This document shows, one piece after another, positions 8,538-17,241 of a stretch of 64,000 bases of DNA; positions within the stretch are counted from its first letter, which is position 1, and every line of letters starts with the position of its first letter. The DNA is from Roseateles_E cavernae (GTDB taxonomy: Bacteria > Pseudomonadota > Gammaproteobacteria > Burkholderiales > Burkholderiaceae_C). Below the pieces are notes generated by a model. That model saw only the letters and a list, made by a program, of their open reading frames with translations, searched no databases and was not told the DNA's origin. A program made the position numbers and the translations under genes. The DNA lies in the NCBI RefSeq assembly GCF_040187885.1, contig NZ_JBDPLH010000002.1:682001-746000 (forward strand), written 5' to 3'.

Positions 8538-9701
8538 ATGAGCACCGAACGCCCCCGCCCGCTCGATGGCATCACCGTCGTCTCGCTCGAGCACGCGATT
8601 GCCGCGCCGTTCTGCACCCGCCAGCTGGCCGACCAGGGGGCGCGGGTCATCAAGGTGGAGCGCGCCGGCGACGGCGACTTCGCCCGCCATTACGACAGCC
8701 GGGTGGCCGGGCAATGCTCGCATTTCGTCTGGGTCAATCGCTCCAAGGAAAGCCTGGCGCTGGACCTGAAGAGCCCGGCCGCCGATGCCGTGATGCAGGC
8801 CCTGCTGGCCAAGGCCGACGTGTTCGTGCAGAACCTCGCGCCGGGCGCTGCCGCGCGGCTGGGCCTGGATGCCGCGACGCTGCGCCGGCGCTACCCGCGC
8901 CTGATCGTCTGCGACATCTCGGGCTATGGCAACGACGGCCCCTACCGCGACCGCAAGGCCTATGACCTGCTGATCCAGGCCGAGGCCGGCTTTCTGTCGG
9001 TCACCGGCACGCCCGAGGATCCGGTCAAGGCCGGCGCCTCGATCGCCGACATCGCCGCCGCGATGTATGCCTACACCAACATTCTCTCGGCCCTGCTGCT
9101 GCGCGCCAGGACCGGCGAGGGCTCGCACATCGATGTGTCTATGCTGGAGGCGCTGAGCGAGTGGATGGGCTATCCGCTGTACTACGCCTACCAGGGCGCG
9201 AGCCCGCCGCCGCGCCTGGGGGCCGCCCACGCCACCATCTATCCCTACGGTCCCTTCCAGGCCGGCGACGGCCGCACCGTGATGCTGGGCCTGCAGAACG
9301 AGCGCGAATGGCAGGCCTTTTGCGCGCTGGTGCTGGAGCAGCCCGGGCTGGCCGGCGAGCCGCGCTTTGCCAGTAACGCGGCCCGCAACAGCCACCGCGA
9401 GGAGCTGCGCGCGCTGATCCTGGCCTGCTTCGCGACGCTGAGCAGCAGCCAGCTGCGCGAACGCCTGGACCGCGCCCAGATCGCCAATGCCGATGTCAAC
9501 AGCATGGCTGAGCTGTGGGCGCACCCGCAGCTGGCCGCCCGCCAGCGCTGGACCGAGGTCGACTCGCCGGCCGGCCCGATCAAGGCGCTGCTGCCGCCGG
9601 GCGCCAATGCGGCCTACAGCCCGCGCATGGAGGCCATTCCAGCGCTGGGCGAGCACAACGAGGCCATCCTGCGCGAGCTGGGCCTGGAGGGCGGGCGATG
9701 A
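8538..9701 (+). CDS. Family III CoA-transferase (CaiB/BaiF)
   Basis: A 387-residue cytoplasmic enzyme that moves CoA between carboxylic acids. The N-terminal block (LDGITVVSLEHAIAAPFCTR) and the region SKESLALDLKSP are typical. The nucleophilic Asp of family III enzymes is expected at D143 in KAYDLLIQAEAG, followed by the usual SVTG and the GSHIDVSMLEAL block. It lies 13 bases after the Bug receptor gene, and its stop overlaps the lyase start (ATGA), so translation is probably coupled. Together with the CitE-like lyase it suggests activation of a hydroxy dicarboxylic acid (for example malate, citramalate or itaconate-derived) followed by cleavage; the actual substrate is not determined. Confidence 0.9.
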   Translation: MSTERPRPLDGITVVSLEHAIAAPFCTRQLADQGARVIKVERAGDGDFARHYDSRVAGQCSHFVWVNRSKESLALDLKSPAADAVMQALLAKADVFVQNLAPGAAARLGLDAATLRRRYPRLIVCDISGYGNDGPYRDRKAYDLLIQAEAGFLSVTGTPEDPVKAGASIADIAAAMYAYTNILSALLLRARTGEGSHIDVSMLEALSEWMGYPLYYAYQGASPPPRLGAAHATIYPYGPFQAGDGRTVMLGLQNEREWQAFCALVLEQPGLAGEPRFASNAARNSHREELRALILACFATLSSSQLRERLDRAQIANADVNSMAELWAHPQLAARQRWTEVDSPAGPIKALLPPGANAAYSPRMEAIPALGEHNEAILRELGLEGGR

Positions 9702-10540
9702 ACACCGGCCTGCGAGCGCGCCCGCTGGCCCAGGTGCGCAGCCTGCTGTTCGTGCCCGGCAACCGGCCCGAGCGCTTTGCCAAGGCCCTGGCCAGCGGCG
9801 CCGATGCCGTGATCCTCGATCTGGAAGACGCCGTGCCGGCGGCCGACAAGGCGGCGGCCCGTCTGGACATCGCGGCGCAGTGGCCGCAGCTGCAGGTCCA
9901 GGGCCGGCCCCTGCTGCTGCGCATCAATGCCGAGGGCGGCGCCGACTGGCCGCTGGACCTGGCGCTGCTGGCGCGCCTGCCGGGGCTGGCCGGCGTGATG
10001 TGCCCCAAGGTCGAGTCGGCGCTGGCGCTGGCGCGGCTGGCAAAGGCCTGCCCCTTGCCCCTTCTGCCCCTGATCGAGTCAGCGCGCGGCTGGCAGGCCC
10101 TGGCCGAGATCGCCACTGCGCCCGGCGTGCTGCGCCTGGTGCTGGGTCATATCGACTTCATGGCCGATACCGGCATCAGCTGCGGCGCCGACGAGGCCGA
10201 GCTGGCGCCGCTGCGCTTTGCGCTGGCGATGCAGACGCGGCTGGCCGGCCTGGCGCCGGCCATCGATGGCGTGACCGTGCAGACCGACGATGCCGAGCGC
10301 CTGCTGGCCGATTGCCAGCGCGCGCGACGCTACGGCTTTGGCGCCAAGCTGTGCATCCATCCGCGCCAGATCGACGGCGTGCATGCGGGCCTGCGGCCCG
10401 GCAGCGCCGAGCTGGCCTGGGCCCGCCGCGTGGTCGAGGCGGACGCGGCGGCCGGCGGTGCGGCCCTGCAGCTGGACGGCCGCATGATAGACCGGCCGGT
10501 GGTGCTGCAGGCACAGCGCTGGCTGGCGCTGGCGGAGTAG
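9698..10540 (+). CDS. CitE-like CoA ester lyase (HpcH/HpaI aldolase family)
   Basis: A 280-residue TIM-barrel lyase related to the citrate lyase beta subunit, malyl-CoA and citramalyl-CoA lyases. Visible hallmarks are RSLLFVPGNRPERF near the N-terminus, VILDLEDAVPAADK (metal and CoA region), LRINAEGG, the Glu of PLIESARG, GHIDFMAD and GFGAKLCIHPRQI. ATG 9698 overlaps the stop of the CoA-transferase gene. It probably cleaves the CoA thioester made by its neighbour into acetyl-CoA or glyoxylate / pyruvate-type products; the pairing resembles known malate / citramalate / itaconate routes, but no substrate can be assigned from sequence alone. Confidence 0.88.
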   Translation: MNTGLRARPLAQVRSLLFVPGNRPERFAKALASGADAVILDLEDAVPAADKAAARLDIAAQWPQLQVQGRPLLLRINAEGGADWPLDLALLARLPGLAGVMCPKVESALALARLAKACPLPLLPLIESARGWQALAEIATAPGVLRLVLGHIDFMADTGISCGADEAELAPLRFALAMQTRLAGLAPAIDGVTVQTDDAERLLADCQRARRYGFGAKLCIHPRQIDGVHAGLRPGSAELAWARRVVEADAAAGGAALQLDGRMIDRPVVLQAQRWLALAE

Positions 10541-10583
10541 CGCTGCGGCTCGGCGGCCAGCATCGCCCGGCTGGCGCCGTCGC

Positions 10584-11171
10584 TCAGCTGACCTGGATCA
10601 CCGCGCCCAGCCCATGCCGGGCGGTGTGCTGGAAAAAGTCCTGCAACTCGGCGAAGTTCTCGCTCAGATAGGCCTGGGACTCGGCGTCCTGGCGTCGCCA
10701 CAGCGCGCTGAGGTAGGCGTCGTCCATATCGACGCGCTGGCTGACCTCGATCAGTGCGGCCGCGTCGATGCCGGCGTAGGCGGCGGCGATGCGCGCCATC
10801 GCGGCGCTGCGCAGGCAGAGCGCCGGCCCGTAGCCGACCTCGATCGCGCCGATCGGCTCACCGTCCTCGAAGAAGTTCGGCGCGCCCGGCGCCAGCGCCT
10901 TCAGGCAGGTGTTGATCCCGTCCCAGGACTTGTCGAGATCGAGCATGCGCATCTCCTGCTCGGCAAAGTTCAGCGACGGCACCGGCGGCGGCGCTGCGGC
11001 GGCCTTGCCAGTCAGCCGGGCCCAGAGCGAGGGCCGGGCGTTGAAGCCGATCTCGCGCAGATAGACGGCCTCGTCTTCCGGTTCGAGCAGGCGCCAGACC
11101 AGCGGTGGCTCGGCCTGCAGCCGCTCGACGTGGTGATCGGCGACGGCATAGGCGAGAAAGCAGACTCCCAT
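10584..11171 (-). CDS. DUF1877 (YfbM-like) family protein
   Basis: A 195-residue cytoplasmic protein of unknown function. The start MGVCFLAYAV and the block LDLDKSWDGINTCLKAL match the YfbM/DUF1877 family, where the phrase 'L-D-K-x-W-x-x-L/I' is the signature. ATG 11171 was chosen over upstream in-frame starts because it opens the conserved region. It is the last gene of a leftward run that begins near 13.05 kb, 16 bases after the exonuclease stop. Confidence 0.75.
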   Translation of the reverse strand: MGVCFLAYAVADHHVERLQAEPPLVWRLLEPEDEAVYLREIGFNARPSLWARLTGKAAAAPPPVPSLNFAEQEMRMLDLDKSWDGINTCLKALAPGAPNFFEDGEPIGAIEVGYGPALCLRSAAMARIAAAYAGIDAAALIEVSQRVDMDDAYLSALWRRQDAESQAYLSENFAELQDFFQHTARHGLGAVIQVS

Positions 11172-11187
11172 GATCGATTCCCTCCGT

Positions 11188-11814
11188 TCAACTGTGTTGT
11201 TGTGGCGAATGGGGCGCCGCCGAGCCCAGCGCCCGGAACACCTGCAGCGCGGCGAAGGCGTCATTGGCCGCGTAAGTCAGCTGGCTGGGGCTCAGCGTCG
11301 CGGCGGCCCAGTTCGAGGTGGTGGCCTTGCGCGACTTGCTCAGGCGCTGGCCCAGCACGGCGGCCACCGCCGCCTTGACGCCCAGGTCCTGCCGGTAGCC
11401 CAGCTGCTGGCGCAGCAGCCGCGACAGCTCGACGCTGCCGCGCAGCTGCAGGCCCAGCTTGCGCAGCAGCGGGCCGCGGTCGGAGTCCAGGCCGAAGCCT
11501 ATCTTCAGGATCTCCTCGGACTCGATGACACGCTTCAGGAAGTCCAGCGGCGGCCGGGCGTCGATCTGGATGATGAAGGCGCGCTCGCTCAAGGCAATCT
11601 GGATCAGGTGCGGGCCGTCGGAGACGGCCTCGCGGGTGAAGGTCGGCTTGCTCTCGGTGTCGAAGCCGATCTGGCGTTCGCGCCGGATGTCCGCCTCGGC
11701 CGCCGCGAGATCGGCCTCGCCGCGCAGCAGATGGATGCGCTCCAGCGTCAGGCCGGGGAAGGGCGGCAGCAGCGCGATCTCGTCGCGGGTCGGGTGTTCC
11801 TTGCGTGGGCTCAT
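11188..11814 (-). CDS. DEDDy 3'-5' exonuclease domain protein (RNase D / WRN-like)
   Basis: A 208-residue single-domain exonuclease. The acidic metal ligands are visible as D-x-E in IGFDTESKPTF (ExoI), Asp in KIGFGLDSDRGPLL (ExoII) and Y-x3-D in TYAANDAFAAL (ExoIII). It lacks the HRDC domains of RNase D, so it belongs to the short stand-alone proteins whose substrate (RNA or DNA) is not established. The start ATG overlaps the stop of the upstream VOC reading frame (ATGA), indicating coupled translation. Confidence 0.82.
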   Translation of the reverse strand: MSPRKEHPTRDEIALLPPFPGLTLERIHLLRGEADLAAAEADIRRERQIGFDTESKPTFTREAVSDGPHLIQIALSERAFIIQIDARPPLDFLKRVIESEEILKIGFGLDSDRGPLLRKLGLQLRGSVELSRLLRQQLGYRQDLGVKAAVAAVLGQRLSKSRKATTSNWAAATLSPSQLTYAANDAFAALQVFRALGSAAPHSPQQHS

Positions 11815-12214
11815 GGTGCCGCCCCGGGGCCCAGGTCGCCGTAGCGCCCGGCGATCACGACGGTATAGCCATCGGGATCCCGCAGCCAGACCTCCCGGTG
11901 CCCGGCAAGCGGGTTGACCTTGGGCGCCTCGAGAACCGTCGCGCCCAGCGCGGCAATGCGCGTGATCGCCGCGTCGAAGGCCTCGGTCTGGAACCACAGC
12001 ACCGCGCCGTTGCCATAGGGTCTGAGGTCCGGATCGCCCAGATGGGGATGCTCATGGGCGTCCCAGTGATGCAGCTGCAGAATCATCACGCCGCCATGCA
12101 CGATCTGCTCGTACTCTCCGGCCCGCCATGCCCGCTCTCCGCGCCCAGCACGGCCTGGTACCAGCGGCTGCTGGCCTGAACATCTTGAACGGTGATCAGC
12201 GGTTGTGCGTTCAT
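11811..12214 (-). pseudogene. VOC (glyoxalase/bleomycin-resistance) family gene with an apparent frameshift
   Basis: Two frames together make one VOC protein. The N-terminal part starts at ATG 12214 (MNAQPLITVQDVQASSRWYQ) and runs to GHGGP. The frame must then change near 12116-12121 (on + strand) to continue EYEQIVHGGVMILQLHHWDA through to the stop at 11811. The junction holds a GAGAG run, so two extra bases or one missing base explain it. Without correction the first frame ends after 42 residues. The intact C-terminal coupling to the exonuclease gene (ATGA overlap) suggests the break is recent, or a sequencing error. VOC members of this type are metal-dependent or binding proteins of unknown substrate. 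Confidence 0.7.
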
Positions 12215-12221
12215 GTTCTTT

Positions 12222-12629
12222 TCAGCGCTTGCGCCGGATGACGAAAGCATTGTCGGCGAGCTGGAAGCCCAGCGCCGGGTAATAGGACATGGCATTGGGC
12301 GCGGCAAGCAGGATCAGCGACACCTCGTCGCCAATCAGCGCTTGGGTACGCTCGACCAGCGCGCGGCCGATGCCCAGGCCTTGGTAGTCCTTGTCGACGG
12401 CGAGATCGGACAGATAGCAGCAGTAGGCCTGGTCGGTCAGCGAGCGAGCCAGGCCGACCAGCCGGCCCTCGACCCAGGCCGACAGCACCAGGCTCGGCGC
12501 GGCAAACATGCGCGCGATACGCGGCAGATCCTGGGTCGGGCGCTTGATGCCCGAGCGATCGAAAACACGCGCGACATCGACGGGATCGAGAGGGTGCTCG
12601 TGGCGGTACTCAACAAGAGGTGTGGTCAT
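12222..12629 (-). CDS. GNAT-family N-acetyltransferase
   Basis: A 135-residue acetyl-CoA-dependent acyltransferase. The acetyl-CoA pyrophosphate-binding motif A is YLSDLAVDKDYQGLGIGRAL (Q/R-x-x-G-x-G/A form: QGLGIG, about residues 83-88), followed by motif B with the characteristic YYPALGFQ near the C-terminus. ATG 12629 was chosen because it opens the conserved region. It ends 7 bases ahead of the VOC gene, so the two are probably in one transcript. The substrate is unknown. Confidence 0.85.
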   Translation of the reverse strand: MTTPLVEYRHEHPLDPVDVARVFDRSGIKRPTQDLPRIARMFAAPSLVLSAWVEGRLVGLARSLTDQAYCCYLSDLAVDKDYQGLGIGRALVERTQALIGDEVSLILLAAPNAMSYYPALGFQLADNAFVIRRKR

Positions 12630-12682
12630 CGGATCGGTGAGTTGCGTTGTTCGGTCGCCTGGCGAGTTGTGTTCCGGGCTGT

Positions 12683-13054
12683 TCAGGGTGCGTCCCGGGC
12701 CATCAGCACCAGCACACCGACGAGTATGAAGACCGGCCAGGACAGGTGCCGGCCGCGGGTGAAGTACAGCGGGAAGGCGGCGGACAGCAGGGCGGTGATG
12801 CCGACCACGGTCAGGACCTGGTCGCGGCCGATCTCGCCCTGGCCGGCGGCGAAGACCAGCCAGGCCAGGCCCCACCAGGCCACCGTCGTGAGGTGCCAGG
12901 CGAAACGCAGCGTGCCTACCGTGAACGCGGTGCCGCCCAGCAGCTTGGGCAGCAGCTCCTGGCGCTTGAACAGGCGCATCAGCAGATAGCGTTCGCCGAG
13001 ATAGGAGTGGGCGAGGCCGGTGAGCAGCAGCAGGGCGGTGGCGACGAGAAGCAT
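12683..13054 (-). CDS. Small four-helix integral membrane protein, function unknown
   Basis: A 123-residue protein with about four hydrophobic segments (near residues 2-17, 39-68, 78-97 and 104-120). No catalytic motif is visible, and I do not recognise a named family beyond similarity to short conserved inner-membrane proteins. It is the first gene of the leftward cluster including GNAT, VOC, exonuclease and DUF1877. No Shine-Dalgarno sequence is obvious ahead of the ATG. Confidence 0.6.
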   Translation of the reverse strand: MLLVATALLLLTGLAHSYLGERYLLMRLFKRQELLPKLLGGTAFTVGTLRFAWHLTTVAWWGLAWLVFAAGQGEIGRDQVLTVVGITALLSAAFPLYFTRGRHLSWPVFILVGVLVLMARDAP

Positions 13055-13238
13055 GGAGGGGTGCGGCCAGGGTGGATGGTCGGGCCGACGTTAACCGAGC
13101 TTCGGGTCATCCGGGAGGTCGGCAGGGCGCTCTTTGAACCAGCCGTTTTCCGTCCTATGCTTGGCTGCTGGTCCGGCGCGCCTGGGTGGCTCGGCCGCCG
13201 CGCTGCCAGCCTCTGAGCGCTCGGCGAAAGGACTGCAT

Positions 13239-13634
13239 ATGCTGGCAAATGCTGCGGTGACGACGATGCTCCCGGTCATCGACATGGCCCGGGCGCGTGA
13301 GTTCTACGAGATGCGCCTGGGGCTGGTGCCGGGCGGGCTCAGGCCGGACGGCAAGTTCGTCTACCGGGTCGGCGGCAGCACGCTGGCGCTGTTCCCGAAG
13401 CCGGACGGTACCAAGGCCGAGCACACCGCGATCAGCTTCCAGGTGGCGGACATCGCGCTAAGCATCGAGGCCTTGAAACGCTCGGGCGTCGTGTTCGAGG
13501 ACTACGACTTCCCGGACTTCAAGACCGTCAACCATGTCTGCGTGCTGGGTGCCGAGAAGGCGGCCTGGTTCAAGGACACGGAAGGCAATTACCTGTGCCT
13601 GCATGAGGATCTCGTCCCGGCGCCTCGCTCATGA
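13239..13634 (+). CDS. VOC (glyoxalase) family protein
   Basis: A 131-residue single VOC module pair (beta-alpha-beta-beta-beta fold): MLPVIDMARAREFYEMRLGL at the N-terminus and WFKDTEGNYLCLHED at the C-terminus are the usual first and last elements. An AAAGGA ribosome site lies 7 bases before ATG 13239, which decides the start over the open frame upstream. Its last bases overlap the convergent kinase-like gene by 6. The substrate is unknown; the family includes lyases, dioxygenases and drug-binding proteins. Confidence 0.8.
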   Translation: MLANAAVTTMLPVIDMARAREFYEMRLGLVPGGLRPDGKFVYRVGGSTLALFPKPDGTKAEHTAISFQVADIALSIEALKRSGVVFEDYDFPDFKTVNHVCVLGAEKAAWFKDTEGNYLCLHEDLVPAPRS

Positions 13635-14126
13635 GGCGTGGTGGATCCTGATGTTGAAGCCCTCGGCCGCTTCCGGCGCCTGGAAGAAGGACGAGACGTG
13701 GTGGAAGTCCTCCTCGCTGAGCTGATGGGAGCCTTCCGGCCGCTCGATATTGCGCTGGGCGATGCGGGCCAGGCAGGTCTCGTCCGAGGTCCTCAGCTCA
13801 TGCAGCAGATGAGCGGCGCCGGCCTGTTCGAACAGGGAACGAAACCAGGCGCGGCCGGGCTTGGTATTGGCCTGGAAATCCAGCACCACGGAGTTTCCGG
13901 CGCGCAGCAAGTCCACGGCCAGCGGTCCGATCACGCTCTTGAGCTTCTTCGAGAATCGGATGTAGTCATCGAAGGTCTGCATCTGATCGCCAAACAGACG
14001 CATCAGCCAGATGTCTTCGGACAACAGGATCGCATCGAGCTCCCGCGCGAGCTTCGCGGCGGCGGTGGTCTTGCCGGCCCCGGCTTTGCCGCAGAAGAAG
14101 TGGAGCGTTGGGCTGGTGCTTGGCAT
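13629..14126 (-). CDS. P-loop ATPase / small-molecule kinase-like protein
   Basis: A 165-residue protein with Walker A GKAGAGKTTAA (about residues 13-23), a Walker-B-like strand VVLDFQAN (about 85-92) and a lid-like Arg-rich segment (ARIAQRNIERPEGSHQ). This resembles the ATP-binding 'zeta toxin / shikimate kinase-like' AAA_33 group, which phosphorylates small molecules. No antitoxin-like partner is next to it. The substrate is unknown. Confidence 0.75.
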   Translation of the reverse strand: MPSTSPTLHFFCGKAGAGKTTAAAKLARELDAILLSEDIWLMRLFGDQMQTFDDYIRFSKKLKSVIGPLAVDLLRAGNSVVLDFQANTKPGRAWFRSLFEQAGAAHLLHELRTSDETCLARIAQRNIERPEGSHQLSEEDFHHVSSFFQAPEAAEGFNIRIHHAS

Positions 14127-14342
14127 GGCGGCGATCGTTGTGCGGGTACAGGCCTGATGACGCTGGGTGGCTAGCCGGCGCGACACGACACTATCGAGCC
14201 TGATCTGCACATCAGTCTAGGCGCAGACGAGCTTGGCAGGGGCCGCGACCTGCAGAGGCGGTGCTCGATCTGCTCACGCGCTTCCATTCGCAAGCCGCCC
14301 ACCGCTGCCGGCGCCGTGCTGCGCGCCTGAGACAATCCGGCG

Positions 14343-15815
14343 ATGAGCTTGATCGATGTCTTGTTGCTGGGCCTGCTGGCCCTGGTGCTTGTCTTGTTGC
14401 TGTGGCTGGCGTGGGCGCAGCAGCGGCGTCGGCAGGAGCAGGGCGCCGAGCTGGCGGCTTTGCTGGCGCCGGTGGTGCAGCAGAGTTCGGAGCGGCTGGA
14501 GCGTTCGCTGCGCGACGAGCTGACCCGCAGCGCCGGCGGCACCCGCCAGGAATTGCTGGCCACCCTGGCGCAGTTCCAGCAGACCCTGCTGACCCAGGGC
14601 GGCGATGTGGCGCGCACGCAGAACGAGCAGATCGACAGCTTCCGTGTGCAGCTGGGCGGCCTGCAGCAATCGCTGTCGGCCCAGGCGCTGGCGGCCCGCG
14701 AGGCGCAGGACGCGGCCGCGCTGCGCGGCGCGCAGGCCCAGACCCAGGCGATGCAGCGCCTGTCGGACACGATGAGCGAGCAGCTGAAGGCGCTGTCGCA
14801 GGCCAATGAACTGCGACTGGCCGAGGTGCGCCAGACCGTCGAGCAAAGGCTGACCGCGATCCAGCAGGACAACGAGAAGAAGCTCGAGCAGATGCGTGCC
14901 ACCGTCGACGAGAAGCTGCATGCCACCTTGGAGCAGCGCCTGGGCGAGAGCTTCAAGCAGGTGGCCGAGCGGCTGGAGCAGGTGCACAAGGGCCTGGGCG
15001 AGATGCAGAACCTGGCCCGCGATGTCGGCTCGCTGAACCGGGTGCTGACCAATGTGAAGACGCGCGGCATCTTCGGCGAGGTGCAGCTGGCCGGCCTGCT
15101 GGAGCAGGTGTTCACGCCCGAGCAGTACGCGTCGAACGTGGCGACGATTCCGGGCAGCGCCGAGCGGGTCGAGTTCGCGATTGCGCTGCCGGGCCAGCGC
15201 GATGACGGCAAGCCGCTGTGGCTGCCTATCGATGCGAAGTTCCCGCGCGAGGACTATGAGCGCCTGCTGGAGGCGCAGGAGCGCGCCGATGCGGCCGGTG
15301 TCGAGGCGGCGGGCAAGGCCATCGAGAGCCGGCTGCGGTTGGAGGCGAAGACCATCCGCGAGAAATACATCGCGCCGCCGCACACCACCGACTTCGGCAT
15401 GCTGTTCGTGCCGACCGAGGGCCTGTATGCCGAGGCGTTGCGCCGGCCCGGCCTGATGCAGGCCCTGCAGACCGAGCACAAGGTGATGCTGGTCGGCCCG
15501 ACCACCCTGCTGGCCACGCTGACCAGCTTGCAGATGGGCTTCCGGACCCTGGCGCTGGAGAAACGTTCGGCCGAGGTCTGGGAGGTGCTGGGCGCGGTCA
15601 AGACCGAGTTCGGCAAGTTCGGCGATGTCTTGGCCAAGACCAAGAAGAAGCTGGAGGAGGCCAGCAACACCATCGATGCGGCCGAGACCCGCACCCGCGC
15701 GATGACGCGCAAGCTCAAGAGCGTCGAGGCCTTGCCCGACGAGGCGACGCAGAAATTGCTGAAGCTGGGCCTGCCCGAGAGCGCCGACGAGGGCGATGAG
15801 GGCGACGCCTCTTGA
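14343..15815 (+). CDS. rmuC: DNA recombination protein RmuC
   Basis: A 490-residue protein: an N-terminal membrane anchor (about residues 3-22), a long coiled coil rich in Gln, Glu and Ala (about 30-225), then the conserved RmuC nuclease-like domain (about 225-440) with NVKTRGIFGEVQLAGLLEQV, PIDAKFPREDYERL and the DFGMLFVPTEGLYAEAL block. RmuC limits DNA rearrangements between inverted repeats; the mechanism is not settled. Its stop overlaps the TTG start of the MFS gene, so the two are translationally coupled. Confidence 0.93.
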   Translation: MSLIDVLLLGLLALVLVLLLWLAWAQQRRRQEQGAELAALLAPVVQQSSERLERSLRDELTRSAGGTRQELLATLAQFQQTLLTQGGDVARTQNEQIDSFRVQLGGLQQSLSAQALAAREAQDAAALRGAQAQTQAMQRLSDTMSEQLKALSQANELRLAEVRQTVEQRLTAIQQDNEKKLEQMRATVDEKLHATLEQRLGESFKQVAERLEQVHKGLGEMQNLARDVGSLNRVLTNVKTRGIFGEVQLAGLLEQVFTPEQYASNVATIPGSAERVEFAIALPGQRDDGKPLWLPIDAKFPREDYERLLEAQERADAAGVEAAGKAIESRLRLEAKTIREKYIAPPHTTDFGMLFVPTEGLYAEALRRPGLMQALQTEHKVMLVGPTTLLATLTSLQMGFRTLALEKRSAEVWEVLGAVKTEFGKFGDVLAKTKKKLEEASNTIDAAETRTRAMTRKLKSVEALPDEATQKLLKLGLPESADEGDEGDAS

Positions 15816-16999
15816 CGAGTGCTGCCGAACCGGCCGATCTGCGCCTGGCCTTTCCCTGGCTGATCGCGACGCTGATCGCGGTCCATGCCTGCATGGCCGT
15901 CACGCGGGTGGCGGCCAGCCTGTGGGTGCTGGACCAGGGTTATGGCGAGTGGACCGTCGGCGTGCTGCTGAGCCTGTTCGCGCTGGCGCCGCTGTTCCTG
16001 TCGCTGTGGGCCGGCCGGTTGGCCGATCGACACGGCTTTCACCGGCCGGTCGGCATCGGCGTGCTGATGGCGTTGCTGGGAGCGCTGGTGGCGCTGGGCT
16101 CGCAGTCGCTGTGGGCCATCACGTTCAGCTGCCTGCTCAGCGGCGGCGCGATCAGCGTCGCGGCGGTGGCGATGCAGCGCGAGGCCGGGCTGATGGCCGA
16201 CAACCCGTCCGAGTTGAAGCGGGTGTTCAGCTGGGTGGCGCTGGGACCGGCGCTGTCGAATGCCTTGGCGCCGGTGGCGGCCGGCGTGCTGATCGACCAT
16301 GTCAGCTTCCGCGCCGCCTTTGCGCTGGCGGTGCTGCTGCCGCTGCTGGCCTGGGGTTTTGCGCTGCGGGTGCCGCGCCATGCGCCGCGCCAGACCTCGG
16401 CCCAGGCGGGCGCTGCCGCCCGGCCCGCCTGGGACCTGCTGCGCCAGCCGGCGCTGCGCAACCTGCTGCTGCTCAATATCGTGCTGTCCGCTGCCTGGGA
16501 TGCGCACAGCTTTGTCGTGCCGGTGGTGGGGCATGCCCGCGGCCTGTCGGCCTCCAGCATCGGCCTGGTGCTGGGCAGTTTTGCGGTGGCCGCCACCGTG
16601 GTGCGCCTGGCCATCGTGCGCTGGGCCCAGCATCTGGACGAGCTGAAGGCGCTGCGCGCCGCGATGGCCCTGGCCACCGTGATGCTGATGGTCTATGCCT
16701 GGCTGCCGGGCACGCCGGGGCTGATGCTGGGCTCGGCCCTGCTGGGCATGGCGCTGGGCTCGGTCCAGCCGATGGTGCTGGCGATGCTGCACCAGGTGAC
16801 GCCGGCGGACCGCCACGGCCAGGCCCTGGGCCTGCGCATGCTGGCGACCAATGGCGCGACGATCGCGATGCCGGTCGGCTTCGGCCTGCTGGCGGCCGCG
16901 ACCACCGCCGCTGCGCCGCTATGGCTGATGGCGGCCCTGCTGCTGGCCGCGCAGGCGGCGGCCGCGCGCATCGCACGGGCTCGCGACGCCGAGTCCTGA
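15812..16999 (+). CDS. Major facilitator superfamily transporter
   Basis: A 395-residue protein with about 12 membrane helices in two six-helix halves. The loop between helices 2 and 3 contains the MFS signature-like WAGRLADRHGFHRPVG. The start is TTG 15812, overlapping the rmuC stop (TTGA). The similarity is to drug-efflux-type (DHA) MFS proteins, but the substrate cannot be assigned. Separated by 242 bases from the TonB receptor gene. Confidence 0.85.
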   Translation: MTSAAEPADLRLAFPWLIATLIAVHACMAVTRVAASLWVLDQGYGEWTVGVLLSLFALAPLFLSLWAGRLADRHGFHRPVGIGVLMALLGALVALGSQSLWAITFSCLLSGGAISVAAVAMQREAGLMADNPSELKRVFSWVALGPALSNALAPVAAGVLIDHVSFRAAFALAVLLPLLAWGFALRVPRHAPRQTSAQAGAAARPAWDLLRQPALRNLLLLNIVLSAAWDAHSFVVPVVGHARGLSASSIGLVLGSFAVAATVVRLAIVRWAQHLDELKALRAAMALATVMLMVYAWLPGTPGLMLGSALLGMALGSVQPMVLAMLHQVTPADRHGQALGLRMLATNGATIAMPVGFGLLAAATTAAAPLWLMAALLLAAQAAAARIARARDAES

Positions 17000-17131
17000 A
17001 CCGCGTACCCGGCGGGTAGCCGTGCCTATGCTGGTTTTCCTGGGTGTGGCTGCCGCGCGATTTTCGTGCGTATAGCGACTATCCCGATGTACGGCACCGG
17101 GCGCCGTGGCTAGATTGGTTGCACCGCAACA

Positions 17132-17143
17132 GCAAACGTTTGC
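17132..17143. promoter_or_regulatory. Perfect LacI/PurR-type operator palindrome upstream of the TonB receptor gene
   Basis: GCAAACGTTTGC is a perfect 12-base palindrome with the central CG step and AAACGTTT core typical of LacI/GalR-family sites; it equals the core of the PurR box. It lies about 100 bases ahead of the receptor start, in the only intergenic region of this size nearby. No LacI-family gene is in the window. Confidence 0.55.
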
Positions 17144-17241
17144 GGTCATTTTAGGCCGTGTCGGCCTGCCTCGTGAGCGGCCACGGCGGCGCATGGAGCA
17201 GGTCGGCATATCGATGCGACCGCCCTCAACCGGATTCAGCG

